From assembly GCF_000003815.2 (NCBI RefSeq), contig NC_049979.1, positions 12,500,766 through 12,564,765 on the forward strand: 64,000 nt of DNA, read 5' to 3'. Made by a program: the position numbers and the translations under genes. Of the stretch, positions 43,872 to 55,800 are shown piece by piece; the first letter of the stretch is position 1, and each line of letters begins with the position of its first letter. Under the pieces are notes generated by a model. It ran no database searches, was not told the origin of the DNA, and saw only the letters and a list, made by a program, of their open reading frames with translations. Source of the DNA: Branchiostoma floridae (taxonomy: Eukaryota > Chordata > Leptocardii > Amphioxiformes > Branchiostomatidae).

Positions 43872-46800
43872 CTGAAAAGAAATCACATTTATTTTCTTTA
43901 TTGGCAAAATGTGCAACAAGACATTACAGAGACAATGAAGGCAGCATAGGCTGATGGCTCACATAAAATACAGAAGACAACATGTAATATCTAGAGAACA
44001 CACAAAGTTGTACAAAAACCAGATAAACACAAAAAATACTAATGGCTCATTTCTAAAATATAATAGCAATAACTGTCAATAAGGAGTAGCTAAGCTGGAA
44101 AGGGCAGTGACTCTTTTTGATGTTAACGTATACAAAGTATGAAGTGTTCACATGATAGGGAAAAGATAGCACTCAACCAGTAGTCTCACAGTCACCAAAA
44201 GTTACCTCCATATAACATTCATGGAGGTTATATTTTCACTAGCCTTTTTGTGTGTGTGTGTGTATGTCAGCAAGATAACTCAAGAACGGCTGGGTGGATT
44301 GGTTTCATACTTGGTGTGTTGGTAGGGTGTGATTGCCAAACTCTAGTTTCATATTATAGCTTTCAGTACCATAAAAGAGCAAAACTATATCAGTATAGAT
44401 ATCTCTGTCTAAAATCTGAAATTTTGAAGATTTTGTTTGAAGAAAGTGGTCTTTATCAAAAACAAAATGGGCATGGATCACCGCTGCTGGCTGTTGTGAA
44501 GCCCCTTCAACCACCGTTGTCGCGTGTCCTCAGCGAGTGAGTAAAGTGAGGTCTTCATCATTCAGCAAAACTATTTTTTCAAAGCTTAGGACTGACCTTG
44601 AGCGCCTGGTTGTCCTTGACCAGCACTGACCGCAGCTGACCGTTCATCTCGAAGAAGACCTCCCTCTGACCCATCTTGTTCAGGTCTCCCACGGCCAGCG
44701 GCTTGATGGACAGTGTCTTGCCTTTCTCGATGGCAACCTAAAAAAATTTCAAATGAGGGATTTCATTACTCAAACATTCAAAAAGTCTCAGTCTCTGGTA
44801 AAATCATGTACATGTATTACAATAAGTCCAATCATAAGAAGCTATGAAAGTGTAGTAAAAAGTTTAGGAATTCAAATTGCAGCTGTTTTGCTGCTATTGG
44901 AAAGGGTTGCAGTCCTCATGACAAAAATTAACTCTTCAGGGAGCTGATTATATAGACCATTTCTTACCCCACACTCCTCAGCAATCTTGCGACCAATGAG
45001 GAAGGGTCTTGTCTTTATCATTTGTCAAGCCTTTTTAGTGTTATGATAATCCTGTTTTCCGCAGCAAGGAGCCACATCTGGCTGTCTGTAAGTAATAAAC
45101 CCTCAGTACCTAAACAATTTCTTACCTCACACTCTTCAGCAATCTTGGGTCCCGTGAGGAACAGTCTTGTCTCCAGACAGTCCACAGGACCAAAGTCACT
45201 CCTGAAGTCTAAGTACTCGTCCAGCACGGTGGGGTAGAGCGCAGCGCTCAGGACGTCCCAGTCCTTCACAGGAATATTCTTCCCAAACTTCTCTATGAGC
45301 TGGAGTTTCAGTGCGGCAAAGTCCAGCGGCGGCATGGACTCACCAGGCCGGCCGGTCACCTTCTTCATGCCCTTCAGGATCTAGGGTAGAGAGGCCAGAC
45401 ATTTGTTGGGTTGCACACTAATATATTATAAAACAGGGCTAAACCTAGAAATCAAATCTAGAAATGGAGGAACTGCTGACTTTTGACCTGAGGGCCAGGC
45501 AACCACCTCCAAGCCACGTTAAAACAGTCCCGTCAGTGTTTACTAAGTTAACCCCACCCTGTTCTCAGCAACCATTTTTCCTCACTCCCTTCAGTAGGTG
45601 CTGAATCCAGGCTTGACTGTACTTCATGCTGCATTTGCCACACTTGTAACAGGCCAGTTAAGTGAAATTGATTTGAATCTGATTCCTGTGCCTATACTAA
45701 CCTTTGACCTGAGGGGTTCCGGGAAGCCACCATAGGGCTCTCCAAGGTACCCCTGGAAGAACTCGATGACGGAGCTGGGCAGGGACAGCTCCTCTGCGCG
45801 GTCCAGCACCATCTCTGGAGTCAGCTTGTTCTGCACCATGAACTGGGCCAGGTCACCTACCACCTTGGATGATGGCGTCACCTGGTGAAAAGTGTTACAT
45901 GAGTTATATTAGCTAAGATATAAAGGTCCTTAGCCCATTGTGCACTGAGAAGAAAGACATACAGGGAATTTCAGTATGGCTGCACATGTTCAAAGGCTGC
46001 AGCTGCAAATAGTCTAACGATGAAAGTAAAATGTCTAAACCTGTGTCAGTAAAGAAGGAGTTAATTATCTTCAGCATAACATAACCAACTGTATCCAAAA
46101 GATGACACGACTTCATGCCAGAGAGGAAAACATCAAGACATGACAGATACCTTAATGACATCACCGAGAAGCTTGTTGGCCTCTGCATACGCCTTCTTAA
46201 TCTCAGGAAACTTGTCGGCCAGCCCCAGGCTGTAGGCCTGGAACTGCAGGTTGGTGTACTGCCCGCCGGGGATCTCGTTCTCGTAGACGTCTGCATTGCC
46301 GCTCTTCATGGAGACTGTGCACTCAAAGGGCGAGTACAGCTGTCTGGTCTGCTCCCAGTACGCGCTGTAGTCAAACACCTTCTCCAGGGGGATTCCTGGG
46401 AGAAAGCAGCAAAATGTCTTTAAGTTAAACATGTTCCTTTCCCATATCAACTTGTAAATTACAGAGTGGTCTGTTTCCAGTATTTGCTGTAGTCAAACAC
46501 CTTCTCCAGGGGGATTCCTGAGAGATGACAGCAAAATGTCTTTAAGTTAAACATGTTCCTTTCCCATATCAACTTGTAAATTACAGAGTGGTCTGTTTCC
46601 AGTATTTGCTGTAGTCAAACACCTTCTCCAGGGGGATTCCTGAGAGATGACAGCAAAATGTCTTTAAGTTAAACATGTTCCTTTCCCATATCAACTTGTA
46701 AATTACAGAGTGGCCTGTTTCCAGTATTTGCTGTAGTCAAACACCTTCTCCAGGGGGATTCTTGAGAGACGACAGCACACAAACATTAAACTTGAACAAC

Positions 46801-49800
46801 AAACATTTAACAGAAAAGAAGAATACACCAATAAAACAACAATTTACTAGACTAAGATTACTATTTCTTCCCTAAATAGGAAATATGACATCTAATCTAA
46901 TAATTCTACTAGGTGTCATAATACTGCCACATAAAAAAAAATCATTGTTATAGAATCCTTCTCAAGATTGTCTTGAACACCTAAATATTTGTATATTATA
47001 CTATATACATGGTACCTCACGATTACTGATGCTGCATTGGCAGGGCTCAAAATACCACCTGCATATGCAGGTTAGTGCAGGTAAAATTGGAGCTTGTGCA
47101 GGTATTTCTGGTGTCTACATGCACCTAACCTGGACTGGGTTTTATACATAAGTGTTCTTTGATGTACATGTAGGTGTATATGAATTGTTATTAGCTGCAT
47201 TGGATGTTACTTATGATTACACCTATAATTTAGTAGAAAAAATAGCAATGGTTCCTGAGCAATTTTAGTATGATCCATACTTCCTAAATTAAGAGTGGTG
47301 CCGGTAAAATTTGTCTGGTGCAGGTAATTTTCAATGTTACCTGCGCCAGTGCAGGTATGCAGGAAAAAGTATTTCGAGCCCTGATTAGTATATCCCATCA
47401 ACTCACTTTAAGTTCAAGTATTTTTTTCTCATGTGGAAGTATTATGGCATCAGAGGAAAAACATGTCTCTCACCTGTATCCAGCTCAGTCCCCTGTAGGG
47501 ACGCCACCAGGGCTCCCATGCTCGGCTGGGACGTCATTCCAGACATGGAGTCCACGGCAACGTCCACCACGTCTGCTCCGGCCTCAGCACACGCCAGCAT
47601 GGAGGCGACGCCCGCGCCCGACGTGTCGTGGGTGTGCACGTGGATGGGCATGTCGGGGTACTTGTCACGCAGGGCGGAGATCAGGATCTTGGCAGCCTGC
47701 GGCTTCAGGAGGCCAGCCATGTCCTGGGCAAAATAAGAGGAAACAAGACCTTGAGTATATCACACCTTTAAGTATAATATTCAAAGACCGTCTTCTTTAT
47801 TTGCAAAAAAGCTTTGATCATCGATCACTTCCTGTCAGTCTACGCATATCATAATATTCTTGACCTACAGTGGACATGACTAGCACATGGAAAACAAACA
47901 ATTTTGACTTTAACTTCCTGTAATTCTGGCAGCTCTAACTCCTGTCAAACTGACTGAAGACAAACCTTGACACTGTATGGATAAAAAACTGATGCTGTAT
48001 AGATGTGAAACTGACAAACCTTGATGCTGAGAACGTGCGTCCCTCCCTTGATGAGTTCGTCCGCCAGGTTCATGTAGTACTTCAAGTCGTACTTCGTCTT
48101 GGTTGGGTCGGACACGTCGCCAGAGTAGCAGATGGCAGCCTCCACGATTCCTCCCGCCTGTCCTGCAGCCTCCATGCCCAGGATCAGGTTCGGCAGGTAG
48201 TTCAGAGAGTCGAACACACGGAAGACGTCCATGCCTGTCTCCTTGGCAACTTTGCAGAACCTGGATAGAGGGGAAAGAAGGAACAGGCAGGCACTGCATG
48301 CTGCAGTGACTCTAAGGATCCCAAAGTTCATCAGTGGAAATGGAGGAGGATTGGCAGAAAAAAGTCTCTTATTCAGTGACGTACCAACCTGATGAAACTA
48401 TCACAAAGGCTGGATAGAAGAGCTCACACATGAAACTTGTGAGGATAAACTAAGGAACCATAGAGTCAATCTGGCTCTGAAATAGAGATATTCTTGAGTA
48501 GCCCACAGACCTAGTATGTTATGTAGATACTCACTCAAAGATGACATTGTCGGGGTAGCTTGTGTAGCCCACACCGTTGGCTCCCCGCAGCAGCATCTGG
48601 AACGGGATGTTAGGGATCCGCTTCCTCATTGCCTCCAGACGCTCCCACGGGCACTCCTTCAGGAACCGCAGGGCCACGTCAAACGTCGCACCTGAAGGGC
48701 AGCAATAAATAAAAAAATCACATCTCCATTTCAGTAGTTCCTGTATGGCCTCCCAATGTTCCCCAGACCATGATTGGGAGTAGTTCTTCATTTATGTATT
48801 CCTTTATTTTTAGTACAATGCTAAACTTTCTTCCGACACAAAGGTATACACAGATCTTTCATTGACCACTTCTTCAAGATCAGCCCTGATGACCAATCAC
48901 TTCAAAACATTAACTCACAAGAGTTACAGACACATGATCTAATTATTAACACATGATCTTGTTGATGTGTGATGTCAGCAACTGGTCAAACATGCTGGGA
49001 AGTTTAAAATGCCCACCATCTCTGTTCATGCAGTGATGGCTGGAGTGCCTTGGTCATCAGTATTGATCCTGAAGAGGGTGACAGTGGTCGTTGATGTGTG
49101 TATATCTTTGTGTTGGAAGAAAGTTAAGCACTTTACTATGATTACTACGAACACAGATGAGCTAATCCGTGTTTCTCTATTTTTGTTCGATTGTTTGTAT
49201 TGGCTGTTCCCCTCACCTCCCCAGTTCTCCACACTGTACATGTTGGAGAAGTTGTGCGCCACAAAGGGCGCGATGCGACACAGGTCATACGACCGGACAC
49301 GGGTGGCCAGCAGGGACTGGTGGGCATCTCGGAATGTCGTGTCCATCAGCAGCAGGCCCTTGTGGTTCCGCACGGCCTTCGCAAAACCTTCTGGGCCCTC
49401 CTCAACGAAAATGTCACGGAAACCTCTGGGTAAAGGCTGGTCTGGAAGGAGAAAATGAGAAGAATCAGTTAATAGTTTCATTGGGTTGGTGAATCAGTAT
49501 TCAACACAGCTTTCTGAACACAACCAATACGTAGGCAGCTGCCAACATGTAACTTTCTTCAGAGCAATTCTGACTGGTTCTTCAATACATGTAATGCTTT
49601 ACACTGCAGCTAGGCACTGCTGCAGCAGTTCCAAATGTGACTGTGTTTGTATCCCCCTCTTCATGGTTCATGACTAAAAATCTACTCCAGTTCAAGTACA
49701 TGTAACATTTAATTTAGAACCTTCAGTATTGCTTTGATTAATGTGACAAATGGTCACAGAAACATTGATACCTGCTGGGTGATTGATTTTATATTGGTTG

Positions 49801-52800
49801 TATACAAACAACTTTGTTAAACAAAAAAATATGAAAATACGGAATGATAGATTCTCAACATCATCATTCTATGCACATCAATGTTTGCTTTCAGGTTCCA
49901 ATTTATAATCAATCAGCATGAACATGAATTCCATATTCATTCTCAAAACACAATGCAAATTTGCCTATAAGGTCTTTCTATATTACATGTAAATCTATTA
50001 ATTCGAAGCATTCTTGAGTCATATTGAGCTCGCAAGATGCAATTATAATTACTAGTTTGCTGTGATTTTTCCTAAGGTTTACAATACAGCCATTCATTCA
50101 TGGTGGGTTTTTTTTCAACAGTGAGATTAAAACTGGTTGAGCTGCTGAAGAGAGTTATGATTATTGAAGACCAAAAATCAAGTCACATTCTCTATGTTGA
50201 AGTGTTATCTATCTCTGTCTAAAGCCCCAGTCGCATACCTTAGATTCACTTGTGATCAATGTAAGTATGCTCTTATAACTTAATGATATAATTTGTGACT
50301 CCTGCAACATTTGTGACCACTGTTAGTGACCAATTCTACCCAAACCTATGTCATGAAATCCCCATCACAGGTAAATCTTATGATGTGTAGTACTGGGGCT
50401 TAAATTATTGATTATCCATATTAAAATCAGCATGAAAAACAGTTGACAAGGGTTTGCCTACAGCTCCTTTTTGCTAGAATGTTAGCCCACACCAATATGC
50501 CTTCTAGTTATCATACTATATTTACAGTAGAAATACAGCAAGAGGTCAACATGAAAGCATAGGGCTGGGAGGAATATCTTCACTCCCTGAAAGCGTGTAA
50601 CATTAAGTACAGGCTTTCATCAGACTATTTTTCATGTTCATCTTCCAGTTATTTTTCTAAATCTGAGACCAAACGACTGGAATTGGTGGGACCTTTCTTT
50701 GGCTGATCACCCTTATTTTGCTCCCTTGAAAACGGAAACATTCAGTGGAAAACTGTATGATCCTGTGGATGGCTTTTTAAACACACAATCAAAATCAAAA
50801 ATAGCAAGAAAATTAGTGTGCAAAAAAACAACAACATGAAATCATCAGTCAACATAACATGGTGTACAGATGCACACGTGGAGAACAGATGCTTGAAGCA
50901 GTATTAAGGTAAACCACAGGAAAAGAAGCAAATCAGGTTAGCGAATCACCTTGCCTGGAGTTGTCCTGGAATGTGAAGATAGCGTGCAGGGCTTTCTCCA
51001 GCTTTCACTCTTTTTCCGTTTTCTCAATTTCATAGAGCAAAGCTCCATTATATTGACTGCCGAAGGCCTAGCCAGGTACCCAAACCTATCATAGCTGACA
51101 ATTCTCTTTCCATTGATGTGGGCTTAATTGCATCATACTTACAATAAATTTTACTCTTTCATAATGCCCTGGCACATAACGTCACTTTTATTACAAAAGT
51201 AATTTTGTGGAGAGGATGCATTAAGAGGAGCAAATTTCAAATGGCTTTGTCTTCATTCTGAAGGTTTTGTGACGCTGTAAATAGCCCGATGAAAATGACA
51301 CGTGTGTTAATTAATTATGCATCAATGGTTGAAGCTTTTGTCCATTTTTGGCAGCACAGGCACAGAAGGATGGTTTCTGGAGAAAGCCCTGGTAGCGTGA
51401 TTAAGAGCAGATGAGAAGCATACAGATCAGACATTGCAAAGCTGTGTGGACGAAAGCTTGGCAGAAAGCAGAAATTAAGGCAGCACAGACCGCTTGTGGT
51501 GCATGTCGATTCTCTGGAAGATACCATGGCACATGCCTGCAAAGCTGGTGTATTACACCGAAGGGCAGTTATACTGGCTATACATGATTACAGATAAAGA
51601 AGCTGCTGTGTTACACCAAATCTGCTATACAATTACAGATGGTAATCATGGTAGATTTCAAGTTCAATGTATTTTGGAGCATTTTGATATGAGTCATTTA
51701 GATTGAAACAATTGTGTTCTTTATAGATCTACTTTGATATTATCATCTTTTTGCCAGCATTACATCTGTCATAGTTAGAGTCACCTGGTCTTCACACCTA
51801 CTTTTAAAGGAAATCCAGTTTATTTAACACTATAAAAACTGAAAACATAATAACAAGTCTGAAAAAACATTAAAAAAAGGAGAAAAAATTATGTTCTTTG
51901 GAAGGGACATGAACAATGAACAGATTTGATATTTAATCACTGTGTTATGCTTGCTATAGTATGTGATTGTATGATGCATTTCCATTCTTGGGAAATCAAC
52001 CATTCTTCAACATCCCCTAATTAGTGATTAGTAAGTAGAGTCATTGTTAATAAGCACCACAGCATTGATACATCCAACCTGGATATCACAGTCCCTTCCA
52101 TACAATATCATTTCATCTGCACTCAAAATACCACCTGCATATGTTGGTAAACTATGCAGAGGAAAGAATAACTGCACAGGTATTTTGAGCCCTGCTTAAG
52201 GTACACACACATCCCTGCTTGTGCTTCCACTGAGCCACGGCACAGCAAGAAGGACAGCTCACCTCTTGTCTGTCTTTTGTCTGATGGGTCTGGAATGGTG
52301 GGAGCCCCAAACACACACAATATGGGTGACAGGAAAGTAGAGTTAGTAACCAGCCACCAACATCAATAACATATATATTACACATGTACATGCACATACA
52401 CCAAGGACTTGTAAGATCAATACTTTGCTAGCGTACAGTAGCAGTAGTAATATCCAGTATATTATCAAACTGCTGTGTATATAAACATACATTGAAACAT
52501 AAACAGAGTACATAGAAATACCAGAGCACCATGTCAGCACCAAGAGAGTACTTTCAATTCTAAGTGATACCTGTACTGATCATGAATGATGAATTAAGGC
52601 TTGTCGTAAAGCATCATATAATCAAATCTTATATCTGTTTTTTCCAAGTTGATGGAGGCATATCTAGATCTGTATTTGTTACACTGCTATTGTTCTCAGA
52701 GCAACTGAGTGGGGTTAAACTCTGAATGGTTACATGAAAACCAGTAATATATATGCTATCTTCTATTTGATAAACAGTACCAGCATTTCACTGCAAAATG

Positions 52801-55800
52801 AAGCTTTCTGTCAGTCATATCAGTAGTGTGTAATATAATACAACATTGTATTGTGTTGTTGCAATCAAAAGATAATCATACAATGACCTGCGACAAATGT
52901 ATCCACATTGTAAAACACACAACAGTTGACACAAAAATTCAGTGTGATCATGTATGCTATGTATCTTAGTGTGTTTGTTCTGTAGTTTTCCTGTTTGTCA
53001 CATGATATTGCCTTTGTTCAAAGGCAATGAACTAGAAAAAGTAATTTCAGCGATTGGAGTGGTTACTAACCAAAGGGCACTGGTGGCACCACAGGTGTGA
53101 TCTCCGCGGGCATGAGTCCGGTGGGGAGGGGGGTGCAGGGCCCGTTCACCATGATGTGTGCGATGTAGTACAGCAGCTTCTGGGCGCGGTTGCGGCTGGG
53201 GATGAAGTTGAAGAGGCCGGGGTTCTGGTCGATGAAGTGGGTGGAGATGGCGCCGGACAGGAACTCTTCGTTGTGCAGCACGTTTTGGAGGAATGGGATG
53301 TTGGTCTGTGGAAACATGTCAAGACGATGTTACTGTAAATGTTGGCATGTTCCTGGTGGTTTCTTTATGCGGCTTTTGCTGTGACAGCCAATGTATAGTT
53401 ACTGTAGTCTCTTTGCTTGTAGCTGATTTCTTTTTTCTCAAAGGCGGGAAAATAGGACAGCAGTAATTCCCAAGATCACAATGCTTAGCATCCTTCAGCA
53501 TCCTTCAAAATTAAGGGTGTCCCAGTGGCCACAGCACTAAAACCACTAAAACTTGGACAGCTTAAAAAATCACTTAGGGACTTTTGTGGAGAACAGATTT
53601 CTAAATCGTTTTCCACTTAAAAGGAGGGCTAATACCGGTAGTGACTAGAATGTAAACAAGATTACCAGTAGTTCATCCTCAGTTGATTGCACACCAGGAC
53701 CTTTTTGAGATAAATTCTGCAAAATTCTGCAACACTCAGCAGCAACAGTATGGGAAAAATTGATTTTGAGGTCTGGTCCTTACCTTAACGCCGCGGATGC
53801 GGAACTCGGAAAGCGCTCTCCTCATCTTTGTGGCGGCGGAGCGGTGGTCGATAGCGTGCGCAATCACCTTGCACAGCAGCGAGTCGTAGTGCGGGGAGAT
53901 GATTGCGCCCGCGAAGGCCGACGCGCTGTCCAGACGGATCCCCATGCCCTCTCCACTCCGGAATACCTGAGGGAAGGCAGAGCAGGAGCAAGCCTTAGGT
54001 TAGATTAAACTAAGGGTAGACAGAGAGATAGGCTGGGTTTAAGTTTCTATAGATACATACCCAGGCTACCCACCTCCACCCTGGGTTAAAATTGTGGCAG
54101 TACTCTTGGCTGCCTATGCCATGGTTAGAATAGGTAGAAAGACCCAGATAACCCCTTCTCTATCTTGGGTTAAAACGTTAGATATAGACAAACTCATCTT
54201 TAGCCTACCTGTACTAGAGTTAGAGTAGATACAGACCTTGGTGACTCACCTCTAAGCTGGGTTAGAGTAGATACAGACCCAGGTTACCCACCTCTACCCT
54301 CGGTTAGAGTTAGAATAGATACAGACCCAGTTTACCCACTTATATCCTATCTGTATCTGTATCTATATAGCCGGTATAACCGCCGTTCTGCGTAACACAC
54401 CAGCTTCGGTAACACATCGGTATCCTGTTTAGAGTTAGGGTAGACACAGACCCAGGTTACCCACCTCTATCCTGCCAGTGTCGGGCTGGAAGTTCCGCCC
54501 TGGGTCCTCGGTAGTGACCCGACATTGGATGGCCGACCCGTGGATGCTGATGTTGTCCTGGGACAGACCCAGGTCAGGCAGGGTGTTCCCCTGGGCAATC
54601 TTCAGCTGAGACTGCACCAAGTCAACCCTACAGTACAGCATCAGTGTGCATGAACCATTAATACTGCAGTATTTGGGGGAAGAGAGTCATGTCCATCCAT
54701 GCAAGAAGCATGCCCGGATGATGATGATTTGAGGGAAAACACTTCATATACATGTATACTGAGATATCATCCTTAAGTGGTTCAAACAGCAGAAAAGAAT
54801 AACTGACATTTTTAAAATTTCAAATCTAAGACACAAGCAATAGAGCTGCAATGACACAAATGCTCTTAACCACTGCATTTGGACCCAGAACCTTTAGATT
54901 TTAAGTCAACAACTTTAACCACAAGACCTTGCCACCTTCTTTTGGAAGAACCGACTTAAAGGCAACTCTCATTTCACAACTTCTGGCCCCATTACTTTTA
55001 CAAATGAAATTTAAGTGAAAATTATGACAAAAATTAAACAGCATACATAAAACTTCTGTTAGGCTTGAATGAAGCACTTTATGACGAATATTTTGTTTTA
55101 GGAATAACAAGACAACTGACCCGGTGACCTCCTCGGTTACTGTGTGTTCCACCTGTAGTCTGGCGTTCACCTCGATGAAGTAGAACTTCCCCTGCTCCTG
55201 GTCCAGGAGAAACTCCACCGTTCCCGCGTTCTCATAGCCGACAAACTTCGCCAACTTTACGGCGTCCGCCAGGATGCCCTCCCTGATGACGGGGTCGAGT
55301 TCCGGCGCTGGGGCGTACTCCACCACCTTCTGGTATCGTCGCTGGACTGAGCAGTCGCGCTCAAACAGGTGAACAACATTTCCTGCCTTGTCACCTGCAC
55401 CGGGGAGCAAGAGTTACAAATCAGTGCGAATGTGATCTGAGTTCAGTTTAGCTCAATAGCTTATCTATCTTAAAAGAGAAGACAGTATGTACACTATTTA
55501 CCGGTTCCTTGTACTATACTATGTACAACGAACTCTTGAAATACTGCTGTTCCAGGTCCGAAGATCCCATGTCCAACACAATAGCGAACATAATCAACAC
55601 TGTCTTCATCAAAGGTGAGCTAATGCCTGCTCTAGGGCAAGGCATTCTGATCCCTCTCCAAAAGCCAGGGAAACCGTGTGGTCTGTGCAGCAGTCTCCGA
55701 CCTATAGTTCTGCTAAACGGACTGAGGAAACTCTTCTCCCTCATCGTGTCAGAACGTTGCAAGCCACAGGTAAACCTCTACCTACCAAGATCACAGTCAG

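Larger units (their letters stand above)
49442..53070 (-). other. Largest PC intron, 3.6 kb, mostly featureless
   Basis: Apart from a candidate 27-nt microexon (52263-52289) and a hAT fragment (52123-52194), I find nothing conserved. Short ORFs here have no motifs. Confidence 0.5.

Noticed and set aside
47318-49492. Plus-strand ORFs of 80-178 codons with Arg/Pro/Ser-rich products
   Set aside because: They mirror GC-rich PC exons on the other strand.
50938-50953. 16-nt segment with splice-like flanks in the largest PC intron
   Set aside because: Its length is not a multiple of three and would shift the frame between the phase-1 neighbours.
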